Of a stretch of 64,000 nt of DNA, positions 10,522-23,637 are shown piece by piece; the first letter of the stretch is position 1, and the number at the start of each line of letters is the position of its first letter. Both the position numbers and the translations under genes were made by a program. The DNA lies in the NCBI GenBank assembly GCA_963678705.1, contig OY783214.1, positions 310,001 to 374,000 of the forward strand. The letters are read 5' to 3'. The notes under the pieces are model-generated. The model ran no database searches. It was not told the origin of the DNA and saw only the letters and a list, made by a program, of their open reading frames with translations. The stretch comes from Panorpa germanica. Its lineage: Eukaryota; Arthropoda; Insecta; Mecoptera; Panorpidae.

Positions 10522-12012
10522 AAATTGAATAATAAAAAGTTATGAAGTACTAGAAAGTGTACGATGAGCTACGGATAAGTAGATATTTATTGAATATGTA
10601 ATAATGATTAGTTGCAAATCGACGTTGATGAAATAAAGAACACTCAAATTCGAATGAAGTAAAACAATTCGAAAAGTAAAGTATACGTTCAGTAAAACAA
10701 ACATTAACATAATGAGTACAGATACAAGTAAAAGTAGACATTTTTCGCACACTCTAGTAATATATTATGATACATTAAGATATAGGATTAACAAGTAATT
10801 ATTAACCCTATCATGGTTAAATATATAATTAGGATTTTGATTTTAAGAAATTTAAAACAGAAAAGTAAATAATGGGATAAAGTTTAAAAAGAAACTTCAG
10901 ATTTAAATAGAATGGTAAAAAACGATATCAAAGGGCTAAGAAACATAATAAATGAACAGCGTAATTTGAATAATGTGTAAGAGTATAGAATTGGAATAAA
11001 AATATAAACTTTTGTTACAAACATAAACTAGGTTAAGGTCAATTTAAAAAAGGGATTATTTAATCGTTAAAATAGTTAAATGAGACTAATATGGTACTTT
11101 AATATTTTACGAGTAAAAGAAACATAAAAACAGAAAGGTCATGAGTTGAGAAAATAAACATATAATTAGGCACTAAAGTTATTTGTAACAGATGTATTGA
11201 AATTCGAGTCAGAAAGGTTATAGAAGAAATTAACACTTGAGTATATAAGTGATAATAAATTTGATTTTTAACAGGGGGTTTGAGAACATAAATTAGATAA
11301 GAAAACAATAATATACAAACTAGACCAGAAGTTACAGATGTACGAAACATGAGTAACAATAACGTTTAAAGAATAATAATTGTTTTTATTGAAATATACT
11401 AATGCTATATAATTTCAGATGGACAAGATATATAATGAATGCAGCATAGCAGAATAAGATGGCTTAATTGAAGATTTTATATCGTAAATATTGAATAAAT
11501 TAAAATGTTTTTCTGTTCACAGATCGTTTTGGAAATTTTAATAACGAAAGAAGAAGATTTGAAAAATTGATAAGAGGTATTCATTGAAAATTTGAACACT
11601 TGTATTGTTAAATTGCATTGAGATATAATATAATTTAGAGAAAAAGAAATTTTATTTTGTGAAACACATGTATTACTACATGCGAATATAAAAAGTTGTT
11701 TTAAATTCAAGTAACAAGTGTTGAAGTTTAATAATTATGTTTACCTTAACTATATTATTTGAGTTTATATATCCATCAAGTTAAGATTTTGTTGTTTAAA
11801 AATTATAAATAGATTTAAGAATAATTTTTGATATAACCGTGTTAGAATAATGTTTTGATTTGGAAAAAATAAATATAATAAATTTGTTAAATGGAAAAAA
11901 ATATAGTAAATGAGAATAAGTTCATTAAAATATTCATTAATGAAAGAATAAACTAAAGTATGAAATATCGATTCTAAATTTAAGAGAAAAGTTAAATTTG
12001 TATTTGAATTAA

Positions 12013-12229
12013 AGAAAAAAATATGTTTACATTAAATTTCATTGTTATGTAGAATTAACAGTAGTTTGTAAGAGATGTGAAAATAATTTATGGCATAAAT
12101 ATTGTAAAGTTGGAAAACATGTATACAACAATAAAAGAAAGAAAAGATATAAGAGGAAATTCGAAAAGATATTGATGATATTTAAAAAAAGAAACACATG
12201 TTGTAAGATATTTACATGTTATGTTTAAA
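12013..12229 (+). pseudogene. Open frame with Cys/His cluster (copy 1)
   Basis: An ATG-less stretch of about 71 codons between stops. It encodes VVCKRCENNLWHKYCKVGKH, a C-x2-C-x5-H-x2-C-x4-H arrangement reminiscent of half a PHD-type or other zinc-binding module, then a strongly basic tail (KRKKRYKRK). The A-rich DNA favours Lys by chance, so the call is weak. An identical frame is at 26684-26900 in copy 2. Confidence 0.25.
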
Positions 12230-13116
12230 ATATAATTAAAATAACTAGAAATTAAGATATGCTATGAAATAAATTCATATTTTGTATTGACTATAACTTC
12301 TAAGTAAAGTTAATCAAAATATAAGTAAAAGAGCTATACAAGAGCCAAATTTGTTATGTCAATTGTAAGAAATTATAGAGAAAAAAGAAGACAGAAAATC
12401 AATTTATAATTAAGATAATTACGTAAGGGTATAAATTGCAGCATTTACAACAACGAGGAACTGAAGGATGACACAAATAGTTGATTTTCATAATGTGTAA
12501 GACTAAGGTAATAATTGTGAATACTTGAACGAGCCATTGAGAATGAACGAGAGGAACTACCAGAATGCAAGTCGTTATGAGATGAAGATTCCGATGAAAT
12601 CGATGCAAATTAAAAGATGAAGAAAACAATACAAAAGAAAGAAGTCCGTAAATAATCCAGAAGAAATTAAGGGTCTAAGTAAAGCAGTCATCACTTAAGA
12701 AGAAAACATATATCATGTGTGTAGTAAACTACAAGTATTGTAAACAGAACAAGAATTTACAAATGTTATGGGACATTAAAAACTATCAGTGAGAGAAATA
12801 TGAAACCTATGCTAAGTCGTGATGCAGTAGGACAAGAACGCCTTCGAAAACAAACCGAGGCAGAGCGTATTCGAAACGAAGAAAGTATTCACTTATTTAT
12901 CAAAGTTACTCGCATATTGAAATGAAATTATGAGAACAAAGTTACCTACATAAAGCAGATAAAGAAGAATTATTTTAATTATTAACGATTATATATAATT
13001 GATTTATTGATTTAAATTTTATATTACATTTATTTTATTAAGGTTTCAATTATGAATGAATCTAGAAATACGGGAAACACTAATAAAATTATAATCATTG
13101 GATTATAGATTTTAAT

Positions 13117-13133
13117 TTAAAAACGGGAAGCAA
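13117..13133 (+). other. Polypurine tract before 3' LTR (copy 1)
   Basis: AAAAACGGGAAGCAA lies directly before the LTR start at 13134; it is the expected plus-strand primer position. Confidence 0.5.
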
Positions 13134-14065
13134 TGTACCAGTCCCATATAGATTCATTAATTAATGATTAATATTACTTACTATTTAGGAACCAGTGTAA
13201 GGTTCATATACAAAGTATTTTTAATAGTTTTAGTCGCCTAGCTGTCGGGAATATTATTTAGATTAAGTATTGTTTTATCGATAGAACCATGTTGCATATT
13301 ATTAGTATTATATTCAAAACTGACGACGTAGTATTTACAATAACTTTTTAAAAGAAATATTAATTAAATTCCTTTGTGCATAAGCACGTACAGATTCAAA
13401 TAATGTTTATATTAAAACCAAATACAAAAGTTCCAAAGAACTGATGACGGAATGTCATTTGATTTAAGAAGTGATGACGTAAAGTTTAAATGAGGTCATA
13501 CATTGAAACAAAGACTTTTAAGCTATATAAACCTAGATCAAGGGAGTAGAAGAGGTCAGTCCATTCAGATCAGCCCAGTCAGTACATTGAGACCCAGTCG
13601 AAAGGTCTAATCAGACCCCGTCAAATAAGGGAGTAGCGCCCCTCAGGCGGTTGGTCCGGTTTAGTTAGTCGCTTTGATATAATAATGATAAAGTTACTAA
13701 GAATTGTATTAAGTAAGTTTTTAAATAATAAAGGAATTTAGTGTTAATGAATACATTGTTTTAATTATAAAGCACTTGGAGTTAACGGTCGCGTCGCGTT
13801 AAAATAAAGTGATTGTCCAAAGCAGAGAAAGCAGCCTGCAGAAAGCACAAAAAGTAAGTAAAACCTAATATATTTATGTAATATGATTAGAAGAAGTACT
13901 TAAGTCCTGATAGATAAATAAGCCTCTACAATTAGCTTAGGTCATCCGACTCAAGAAGAACCAGATCTCCAAAAGGACCTTCGCATGAGACGATTGTAGA
14001 ATCGCTCTCATAAAATAAGTAACTACCACCATATATAGAAAGTAGATATCCGGGGTAGGGTTACA
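13134..14065 (+). repeat. 3' LTR of copy 1
   Basis: 932 bp, starting TGTACC (one mismatch to the 5' LTR start) and ending GTTACA. By eye about 28 substitutions separate it from the 5' LTR (about 3 percent). Confidence 0.9.
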
Positions 14066-14398
14066 TTGTTTTATCTCAAAAACGACAAAGTTACAGGTAT
14101 GAGGTTATTTTTATAAGACCGCGTGTACGCGTCATATATATATTTAGTTATATTTTTCAACACTGGCTTCCAACTGTCAAACATTTTTAAAAACACTTAT
14201 TTTAGATTAAATTAGCACAATATTAAAATAAACTTAAATACTTTTCGTTAGAAGAAGTATTTATATAATATATTTAATTTTATTCAGTAATTAATTTCTT
14301 ACTTTTAATCACTTTTTTCACCTAAAGTAGCAGGAGCCGATCACACACACACAGTAGATAAGTACTACTTGTGTTGCAAATCAAAATTACCGTCTTTG

Positions 14399-14841
14399 TT
14401 AACCAATATGTAGTTCTTCCCTTTTCTGTTGAGTCCCATCTGTCTTGCCAAAGGCAAGGATCATCATCTTTGTTTTACTTGAAGATATAGCTATTTTGTG
14501 TAGCTTCAAGAAACTACACATTTTATCTATAGAAACTAAAGAACAACTTTTAAGTTGTTCTATACTATTTGCACCGACAAGGATCACTTTATCATTCGAC
14601 AAAACATACGTTAACACAACCTTTCGAGTGAGAAACACAGTCCTCGTCGAATACCATGTTCCAGAGTTGAGGACAATTATTAGATAGTTGCCTCTTTTTA
14701 TGGAACGGTAATCGGTTTGTAAAATTAATGTTTAACAATAAATATAGTTCCCTATAGTGCAGTAGACATTCCTAGAGATTTTAGCCGGCCTGATTCTTCG
14801 AAGGGCACTTGGCCACCAGACATTATTAAAGGCACCCTGGA
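14399..14841 (-). pseudogene. LINE reverse transcriptase remnant in satellite monomer
   Basis: Read on the minus strand. The first block (about 14840 down to 14740) reads GAFNNVWWPSALRR, which matches the motif A region of LINE reverse transcriptases (GAFDNVWWP-type, with the catalytic Asp replaced). A second block in another frame reads GCPQLWNMVFDEDC, which fits the motif B segment with the residues between GCPQ and LWN lost. A third frame, open from 14638 to 14399, has SNDKVILV where YADDxVILV is expected, then a Leu/Ser-rich segment and KTKMMILAFGK. At least two frame changes and loss of catalytic Asp make it inactive. VWWP plus GCPQ is most like the R1 clade, with jockey-type as the alternative. 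Confidence 0.7.
14497..14520. repeat. 7-bp-arm inverted repeat in satellite (example monomer)
   Basis: TGTGTAG and CTACACA flank a 10-base loop (CTTCAAGAAA). It is present at the same place in nearly every monomer, inside the reverse transcriptase remnant. Confidence 0.8.
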
Positions 14842-17800
14842 ATTTCTATAAATTTAATATAGTATTATGATATGCGACAAGTTATGTTTTGTTTTGCGTT
14901 ATCTTGGTATAGTGTGATTTTTCATGAACAATCAGCCACAATTTTCAACAAAACCATATATGTTGTTTACTTATAACAATTAATACACTCTTTATTATTT
15001 AAAACTTGCTTTTATACGAGTACAATCTAATTGTTATGTATTAATATTATTTATAGTTATTGTTATTTGACTTACTTGATAGTGAGCAGCAACTTTTTGT
15101 TTTCCGTATATTTGTAGTGTTTATATAAGGGCTTCCTTTTATAGGTCTACAGATTTCTTAAATTTCCTAACCAGTTGATGTTTTAGCACTAACACTTACC
15201 TAACTTATATCAATTTCTTTGTCTATCGCACTTATTATTGTTTTATCTCAAAAACGACAAAGTTACAGTTTTAAGGTTATTTTCATAAGACCGCGTGTAC
15301 GCGTCATATATATATTTAGTTATATTTTTCAACACTGGTTTCCAACTGTCAAACATTTTTCAAAACACTTATTTCAGATTAAATTAGCACAATATTAAAA
15401 TAAACTTAAATACTTTTCGTTAGAAGAAGTATTTATATAATATATTTAATTTTTTTCCGTAATTAATTTCTCACTTTTAATCTTTTTTTCACCTAAAGTA
15501 GCAGGAGCCGATCACACACACAGTAGATAGGTACCACTTGTGTTGCAAATCAAAATTAACGTCTTTGTTAACCAAAATGTAGTTCTTCTTTTTTCTGTTA
15601 AGTCCCATCTGTTTTGCCAAAGGCAAAAATCATCATCTTTGATTTATTTGAAGATACAGTTTTTTTGTGTAGCTTCAAGAAACTACACATTTTATCTATA
15701 GGAGCTAAGGAACGGCCTTCTAGTTGTTCTATACTATTTGCATCGACATGGATCACTTTATCATTCGACAAAACATACGTTTACACAACCTTTCGAGTGA
15801 GAAACACAGTCCTCGTCGAATACCATGTTCCAGAGTTGAGGACAACCATTAGATAATTGCCTCTTTTTATGGAACGGTAAACGGTTTGTAAAATTAATGT
15901 TTAACAATGAATATAGTTCTCCATAGTGCAGTAGACGTTCCTAGAGAGTTTTGCCGGCCTAATTCTTCAAAGGGCACTTGGACACCAGACATTATTAAAG
16001 GCACCCTGGAATTTCTATAAATTCAATATAGTATTATAATATGCGACAAGTTATGTTTTTTTTTGCGTTATCTTGGTATAGTGTGATTGTTCATGAACAA
16101 TCAGTCACAATTTTCAAGAAAACTATATATATTGTTTACTTATAACAATTAATACACTCTCTTTATTATTTTAATCTCGCATTTATACGAGTATACACTA
16201 ATTGTTATGTATTATTATTATTTATAGTTAATGTTATATGACTTACTTGATAGTGAGCAGCAACCTTTTGTTTTCCGTATATTTGTAGTGTTTATATGAG
16301 GTCTTCCTTATATAGGTCTACAGATTTCTTGAATTTCCTAACAAGTTCATGTTTTAGCACTTACACTAACCTAATTATTATCAATTTCTTTGTCTATCGC
16401 ACTTATTATTGTTTTATCTTAAAAACGACAAAGTTACAGGTTTGAGGTTATTTTTATAAGACTGCGTGTACGCGTCATATATATATTTAGTTATATTTTT
16501 CAACACTGGCTTCCAACTGTCAAACATTTTTAAAAACACTTATTTTAGAGTAAATTAGCACAATATTAAAGTAAACTTAAATACTTTTTGTTAAAAGAAG
16601 TATTTATATAATATTTTTAATTTTTTTCCGTAATTAATTTCTCACTTTTAATCACTTTTTTTACCTAAAGTAGCAGGAGCCGATCACACACACACAGTAG
16701 ATAGGTACTACTTGTGTTGCAAATTAAAATTACCGTCTTTGTTAACCAATATGTAGTTCTTCCTTTTTCTGTTAAGTCCCATCTGTCTTGCCAAAGGCAA
16801 GGATCATTATCTTTGTTTTACTTAAAGATATAGCTATTTTGTGTAGCTTCAAGAAACTACACATTTTATCTATAGAAGCTAAAGAACGGCTTTCTAGTTG
16901 TTCTATACTATTTGCACCGACAAGGATGACTTTATCATTCGACAAAACATACGTTTACACAACCTTTCGAGTGAGAAACACAGTCTTTGTCGAATACCAT
17001 GTTCCAGAGTTGAGGACAACCATTAGATAGTTGCCTCTTTTCATGGAACGGTAATCGGTTTGTAAAATTAATGTTTAACAATAAATATAGTTCTCCATAG
17101 TGCAATAGACGTTACTAGAAATTTTTGCCGGCCTAATTCTTCAAAGGGCACTTGGCCACTAGACATTATTAAAGGCACCCTGGAATTTTTATGAATTCAA
17201 TATAGTATTATAATAAGCGACAAGTTATGTTTTTTTTTGCGTTATCTTGGTATAGTGTGATTGTTCATGAACATTCAGTCACAATTTTCAAGAAAACTAT
17301 ATATATTGTTTACTTATAACAATTAATACACTCTCTTTATTATTTGAATCTCGCTTTTATACGAGTATAAACTAATTGTTATGTATTAATATTATTTATA
17401 GTTAATGTTATTTGACTTACTTGATAGTGAGCAGCAACCTTTTGTTTTTCGTATATTTGTAGTGTTTATATGAGGTCTTCCTTATATAGGTCTACAGATT
17501 TCTTGAATTTCCTAACCAGTTGATGTTTTAGCACTAACACTAACCTAATTATTATCAATTTCTTTGTCTATCGCACTTATTATTGTTTTATCTCAAAAAC
17601 GACAAAGTTACAGTTTTGAGGTTATTTTCATAAGACTACGTGTACGAGTCATATATATATTTATTTATATTTTTCAACACTGGTTTCCAACTGTCAAACA
17701 TTTTTAAAAACACTTATTTCAGATTAAATTAGCACAATATTAATATAAACTTAAATACTTTTTGTTAGAAGAAGTATTTATATAATATATTTAATTTTTT

Positions 17801-20262
17801 TCCGTAATTAATTTCTCACTTTTAATCACTTTTTTCACCTAAAGTAGCAGGAGCCGATCACACACACACAGTAGATAGGTACCACTTGTGTTGCAAATTA
17901 AAACTAACGTCTTTGTTAACCAATATGTAGTTTTTCTTTTTTCTGTTAAGTTTCATCTGTCTTGCAAAAGGCAAAAATCATCATCTTTGATTTATTTGAA
18001 GATACAGTTTTTTTGTGTAGCTTCAAGAAACTACACATTTTATCTATAGAAGATAAGGAACAGCCTTCTAGTTGTTCTATACTATTTGCATCGACAAGGA
18101 TCACTTTATTATTCGACAAAACATACGTTTACACAACCTTTCGAGTGAGAAACTCAGTCCTCGTCGAATACCATGTTCCAGAGTTGAGGACAACCATTAG
18201 ATAATTGCCTCTTTTTATAGAACGGTAATCGGTTTGTAAAATTAATGTTTAACAATGAATATAGTTCTCCATAGTGCAGTAGACGTTCCTAGAGATTTTT
18301 GCCGGCCTAATTTTTCGAAGGGCACTTGGCCACCAGACATTATTAAAGGCACCCTAGAATTTATATAAATTCAATATAGTATTATAATATGCGACAAGGT
18401 ATGTTTTTTTTTGCGTTATCTTGGTATAGTGTGATTGTTCATGAACAATCAGTCACAATTTTCAAGAAAACCATATCTATTGTTTACTTATAACAATTAA
18501 TACACTCTTTATTATTTAAAACTTGCTTTTATACGAGTATAAACTAATTGTTATGTATTAATATTATTTATAGTTATTGTTATTTGACTTACTTGATAGT
18601 GAGCAGCAACCTTTTGTTTTCCGTATATTTGTAGTGGTTATGTAAGGTCTTCTTTATATAGGTCTACAGATTTCTTGAACTTTCTAACCAGTTGATGTTT
18701 TAGCACAAACACTTACCTAACTTATATCAATTACAATGTCTATCGCATTTATTATTGTTTTATCTCAAAAACGACAAAGTTACAGTTTTGAGGTTATTTT
18801 CATAAGACTACGTGTACGATTCATATATATATTTATTTATATTTTTCAACACTGGTTTCTAACTGTCAAACATTTGTGAAAACACTTATTTTAGATTAAA
18901 TTAGCACAATATTAATATAAACTTAAATACTTTTCGTTAGAAGATGTATTTATATAATATATTTAATTTTTTTCCGTAATTAATTTCTTACTTTTAATCA
19001 CTTTTTTCACCTAAAGTAGCAGGAGCCGATCACACACACACAGTAGATAGGTACCACTTGTGTTGCAAATCAAAATTAACGTCTTTGTTAACCAAAATGT
19101 AGTTCTTCTTTTTTCTGTTAAGTCCCATCTGTCTTGCCAAAGGCAAGGATCATCATCTTTGTTTTACTTGAAGATATAGCCATTTTGTGTAGCTTCAAGA
19201 AACTACACATTTTATCTATAGAAGCTAAAGAACGGCTTTCTAGTTGTTTTATACTATTTGCACCGACAAAGATCACTTTATCATTCGATAAAACATACGT
19301 TTACACAACCTTTCGAGTGAGAAACACAGTCCTCGTTAAATACCATGTTCCAGAGTTGAGGACAACCATTAAATAGTTACCTCTTTTCATAGAACGGTAA
19401 TTGTTTTGTAAAATTAATGTTTAACAATGAATATAGTTCTCCATAGTGCAGTAGACGTTCCTAGAGATTTTTGCCGGCCTAATTCTTCGAAGGGCACTTG
19501 GCCACCAGACATTATTAAAGGCACCCTGGAATTTCTATAAATTCAATATAGTATTATAATATGCGACAAGTTATGTTTTTTTTTGCGTTATCTTGGTATA
19601 GTGTGATTGTTCATGAACAATCAGTCACAATTTTCAAGAAAACTATATATATTGTTTACTTATAACAATTAATACACTCTCTTTATTATTTTAAACTCGC
19701 ATTTATACGAGTATACACTAATTGTTATGTATTAATATTATTTATAGTTATTGTTATTTGACTCACTTGATAGTGAGCAGCAACCTTTTGTTTTCCGTAT
19801 ATTTGTAGTGTTTATATGAGGTCTTCCATATATAGGTCTACAGATTTCTTGAATTTCCTAACAAGTTGATGTTTAAGCACTTACACTAACCTAATTATTA
19901 TCAATTTCTTTGTCTACCGCACTTATTATTGTTTTATCTCAAAAACGACAAAGTTACAGGTTTGAGGTTAATTTTATAAGACCGCGGGTACGAGTCATAT
20001 ATATATTTAGTTATATTTTTCAACACTGGCTTCCAACTGTCAAACATTTTTAAAAACACTTATTTTAGATTAAATTAGCACAATATTAAAAAAAACTTAA
20101 ATACTTTTTGGTAGAAGAAGTATTTATATAATATATTTATTTTTTTTTCCGTAATTAATTTCTCACTTTTAATCATTTTTTTCACCTAAAGTAGCAGGAG
20201 CCGATCACACACACACAGTAGATAGGTACTACTTGTGTTGCAAATCAAAATTACCGTCTTTG

Positions 20263-20704
20263 TTAACCAATATGTAGTTCTTCCTTTTTCTGTTTAGTCC
20301 CATCTGTCTTGCCAAAGGCAAGGATCATCATCTTTGTTTTACTTAAAGATATAGCTATTTTGTGTAGCTTCAAGAAACTACACATTTTATCTATAGAAGC
20401 TAAAGAACGGCTTTCTAGTTGTTCTATACTATTTGCAATGACGAGGATCACTTTATCATTCGACAAAACATACGTTTACACAACCTTTCGAGTGAGAAAC
20501 ACAGTCCTCGTCGAATACCATGTTCCAGAGTTGAGGACAATCATTAGATAGTTGCCTCTTTTTATGAAACGGTAATCGGTTTGTAAAATTAATGTTTAAC
20601 AATGAATATAGTTCTCCATAGTGCAGTAGACATTCCTAGAGATTTTTGCCGGCCTAATTCTTCGAAGGGCACTTGGCCACCAGACATTATTAAAGGCACC
20701 TTGG
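20263..20704 (-). pseudogene. LINE reverse transcriptase remnant (monomer at 20096)
   Basis: Same arrangement as in the monomer at 14233. The third block is open from 20466 to 20263 (SNDKVILVIANS to the KTDG segment). The motif A region lies near 20680-20704. This monomer also hosts element 2. Confidence 0.65.
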
Positions 20705-21107
20705 AATTTCTATAAATTCAATATAGTATTATAATATGCGACAAGTTATGTTTTTTTTTGCGTTATCTTGGTATAGTGTGATTGTTCTTGAACAATCAGT
20801 CACAATTTTTAAGAAAACTTTATATATTGTTTACTTATAACAATTAATACACTCTCTTTATTATTTTAAACTCGCATTTATACGAGTATACACTAATTGT
20901 TATGTATTAATATTATTTATAGTTAATGTTATTTGACTTACTTGATAGTGAGCAGCAACCTTTTGTTTTCCGTATATTTGTAGTGTTTATATGAGGTCTT
21001 CCTTATATAGGTCTACAGATTTCTTGAATTTCCTAACAAGTTGATGTTTTAGCACTTACACTAACCTAATTATTATCAATTTCTTTGTCTATCGCACTTA
21101 TTATTGT

Positions 21108-22039
21108 TGTAACAGTCCCATATAGATTCATTAATTATTGATTAATATTACTAACTATATAGGAACCAGTGTAAGGTTTATATACAAAGTATTTTTAATA
21201 GTTTTAGTCGCCTAGCTGTCGGGAATATTATTTAGATTAAGTATTGTTTTATCGATAGAACCATGTTGCATATTATTAGTATTATATTTAAAACTGACGA
21301 CGTAGTATTTACAATAACTTTTTAAAAGAAATATTAATTAACTTCCTATGTGCATAAGCACGTACAGATTCAAATAATGTTTATATTAAAACCAAATACA
21401 AAAGATCCAAAGAACTGATGACGGAATGTCATTTGATTTCAGAAGTGATGACGTAAAGTGTAAATGAGGTCATATATTGAAACAAAGACTTTTAAGCTAT
21501 ATAAACCTAGATCAAGGGAGTAGAAGAGGTCAGTCCATTCAGATCAGCCCAGTCAGTACATTGAGACCCAGTCGAAAGGTCTAATCAGACCCCGTCAAAT
21601 AAGGGAGTAGCGCCCCTCAGGCGGTTGGTCCGGTTTAGTCAGTCGCTTTGATATAATAATGATAAAGTTACTAAGAATTGTATTAAGTAAGTTTTTGAAT
21701 AATAAAGGAATTAAGTGTTAATGAATACATTGTTTTAATTATAAAGTACTTAGAGTTAACGGTCGCGTTGCGTTAAAATAAAGTGATTGTCTAAAGCAGA
21801 GAAAGCAGCCTGCAGAAAGCACAACAAGTAAGTGAAACCTAATATATTTATGTAATATGATTAGAAGTAGTACTTAAGTCCTGATAGATAAATAAGCCTC
21901 TACAATTAGCTTAGGTCATCCGACTCAAGGAGAACCAGATCTCCAAAAGGACCTTCGCATGAGACGATTGTAGAATCGCTCTCATAAAATAAGTAACTAC
22001 CACCATATATAGATAGTAGATATACGGGGTAGGGTTACA
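21108..22039 (+). repeat. 5' LTR of copy 2
   Basis: 932 bp, TGTAAC to GTTACA. TATATAAA is at 21498-21505 and TCAGT at 21530-21534. It is nearly the same as the 5' LTR of copy 1. Confidence 0.9.
21296..21534 (+). promoter_or_regulatory. LTR promoter of copy 2
   Basis: Same CREB/ATF-like motifs, TATATAAA (21498) and TCAGT (21530) as in copy 1, without change in the core sites. Confidence 0.5.
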
Positions 22040-22042
22040 TTT

Positions 22043-22060
22043 TGGTGTCAGAAGTGGGAT
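22043..22060 (+). other. Primer binding site, tRNA-Leu type (copy 2)
   Basis: Identical 18-base site, three bases after the 5' LTR of copy 2. Confidence 0.75.
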
Positions 22061-22955
22061 CATTTAAAAGAAAAAGGGTATAGAAATTGTGAGGTATTTT
22101 AAAAGATAAATATTTAAAAATTGTGAAGTACATTAAAAGAGAGATACGTTAAAATACGAAAATACGTGAGATACGAAAACTGTGGGATATGTTAAAAGTG
22201 AGGTATTGAAATTTGTGGGGTCATTTAAAAAAGAGGTACATTAAAAGAGAGATACGTTAAAATACGAAAATACGTGAGAAAATTGTGGGGTGTGTTAAAA
22301 AAAGAGGTATCTTAAAAAGGGATATTACAATTGTGGGATGTGTTAAAAAAGGCAGAAATTTGATTAATTGGAAAAAAAGGCATTAAGTGGAAAATTTAAT
22401 TTGAGAAAATAAAGGGATAATCTTAGTAACTGGGAAAAAGAAATAAAAATAAGTTTTATTAATTGTGAAAAACGGAATAAATTGTAGTAACTGGGAAAAA
22501 GAAATATTGTAAAAAAAGAAATAAATTGTAGTAACTGGGAAAAAAGGATAAAATTGTATTAATTGGGAAAAAAGAAATATAGGTTATTAATTGCAACTAG
22601 CAACTGCATATTAATAATTAGAAAAGAAAAGATATAAGAATAATTGTGACGATACAGTACATTAAAGCTTGATGCTGGTTTCTGTGTCTTCGGGTTCGAT
22701 TCCTGAATCAGTTTATATTCATGTGTAATATATAGGGGTTTGGGTAATTATCATCTTATATTGTTTATGTACATATATGTAGTGAACGTATGCCTTATAT
22801 ATGTAATAGAAATAGTATGCCTATAGAAAAAGAATAATTGGAAATGGTAAAAAGTTTAAATAATTAATAAAAAATGGAATAATTTAACAAGGGTCTAATA
22901 AATTTGTACAAGGTTATTAAAGAAAGTTTATTTAAGAAAAAGAAAAGATTTTAAA
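22061..22955 (+). repeat. Purine-rich repetitive leader of copy 2
   Basis: Same repeats as the leader of copy 1, with the B box at 22693-22703. Confidence 0.7.
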
Positions 22956-23218
22956 ATGTCAAATAGTACTGCAGTTATGGATTTAAATTTCGGAGAAAGA
23001 TATCAGTGTTGTATAACATTTAAGAGAGTAATAAATGCGAGTGATGTATTAGGGTCAAATAGTAAAGGATCGGTACAGATGGTTATAGCTACAGAAATAC
23101 GAGTATATACCGCACAGTCAACAAAGAGTATGAACAGTACGAGTATGTAAAAGGGACAGATTTTGACAACGATGTTTATATAAAGACTTGGAACGTAAAT
23201 AAAGTAATTAATGAGTAA
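22956..23218 (+). pseudogene. Leader frame, probable Gag N-terminal relic (copy 2)
   Basis: Same 64-codon ATG frame (22956-23150) and overlapping frame as copy 1, with one replacement (Leu to Met in the VQ-VIATE segment). Confidence 0.4.
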
Positions 23219-23307
23219 TGATTGAATTTAACATGATTATTATAAAAAGGGGAATATTTTGAAATGATTTTTGTAGAATGGTAATTAAATATAATAAGAA
23301 ATAATAG

Positions 23308-23637
23308 ATTGATTTACGGATATTAAAAATAGATAATTTAATAGATAGATTTAAAAAGTTGGAAGAAGGTTTACAGTTCTTACGGGTATTTGAAGAAAAA
23401 GATAGTATTACGTTATTTTTGAATCAGTTAGAGGGAATATTATATGCTTTTAGTTGGAATAATAAAGAAAGGGTTTTTGCATTATCTGTAAAGTTGAACG
23501 CAAGGGTTCTAGAATTTCTACATATTGTTTTAACTCGATCAGAATTAAAAGATTATGAAAAAATTAAGATAGAATTACTTAACAAATATAATTGTCGAAG
23601 ACCTGCAGAGTTAATGAAATCAGAATTTAAATTTTAA
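23308..23637 (+). pseudogene. Gag core of Ty3/gypsy-type element (copy 2), truncated
   Basis: Equal to copy 1 up to the EFxF segment, where GAATTTGATTTT of copy 1 is GAATTTAAATTTT: one inserted base plus a substitution near 23629 produces a stop at 23637. The rest of the Gag core continues in another frame to the homologous end. This mutation arose after the array duplication. Confidence 0.65.

Larger units (their letters stand above)
10013..13116 (+). other. Interior of copy 1 without recognisable gene
   Basis: About 3.1 kb where pol would be expected. Stops are frequent in all forward frames and no motif of protease, reverse transcriptase, RNase H or integrase was found by reading. It contains a 24-bp triple repeat at 10450, a Cys/His-containing 72-codon open frame at 12013-12229 and a 41-codon ATG frame at 12800-12925 (basic and acidic, KQTEAERIRNEES). 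Whether this is heavily decayed coding DNA or spacer cannot be decided here. Confidence 0.6.
6443..14065 (+). mobile_element. Ty3/gypsy-type LTR retrotransposon without pol, copy 1
   Basis: 7623 bp inserted in a satellite monomer. It is flanked by the 4-bp duplication TTGT (6439-6442 and 14066-14069); removing the element and one TTGT restores the uninterrupted satellite sequence. LTRs are 6443-7372 and 13134-14065; the 5' LTR starts TGTAAC and both LTRs end GTTACA. An 18-base tRNA-Leu type primer site is at 7376-7393 and a purine-rich tract precedes the 3' LTR. The interior holds a purine-rich leader, frameshifted Gag-like frames (8286-10012) and about 3.1 kb with no recognisable protease, reverse transcriptase, RNase H or integrase. 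It looks non-autonomous and immobile. Assignment to Ty3/gypsy rests on the Gag pattern, the 4-bp duplication and the primer site. Confidence 0.85.
5101..14355 (+). repeat. Segmental duplicate, copy 1 (satellite plus LTR element)
   Basis: This segment and 19766-29026 are nearly identical over about 9.26 kb, including satellite DNA on both sides of the LTR element. To the left of 5101 and the right of 14355 the satellite variants differ from those flanking the second copy. The offset is 14665-14671 bp, six monomers plus one element. Confidence 0.85.
14066..21107 (+). repeat. 1.17-kb satellite array, block 2
   Basis: Resumes the interrupted monomer after element 1, then has monomer starts at 14233, 15405, 16576, 17750, 18922 and 20096, with spacings of 1171-1174 bp. 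The last monomer is cut by element 2 at 21107. Monomers at 15405 and 17750 are the C subtype (recognised by TTTGATTTATTTGAAGATACAG). Those at 14233 and 16576 are D-like. The set forms the satellite part of a 14.67-kb unit. Confidence 0.95.

Noticed and set aside
10540-12629. Several minus-strand frames of 66-86 codons in element 1 (and copy 2)
   Set aside because: Strand bias toward A and G on the forward strand makes such antisense frames expected; none shows a motif, and they match between copies only because of the duplication.
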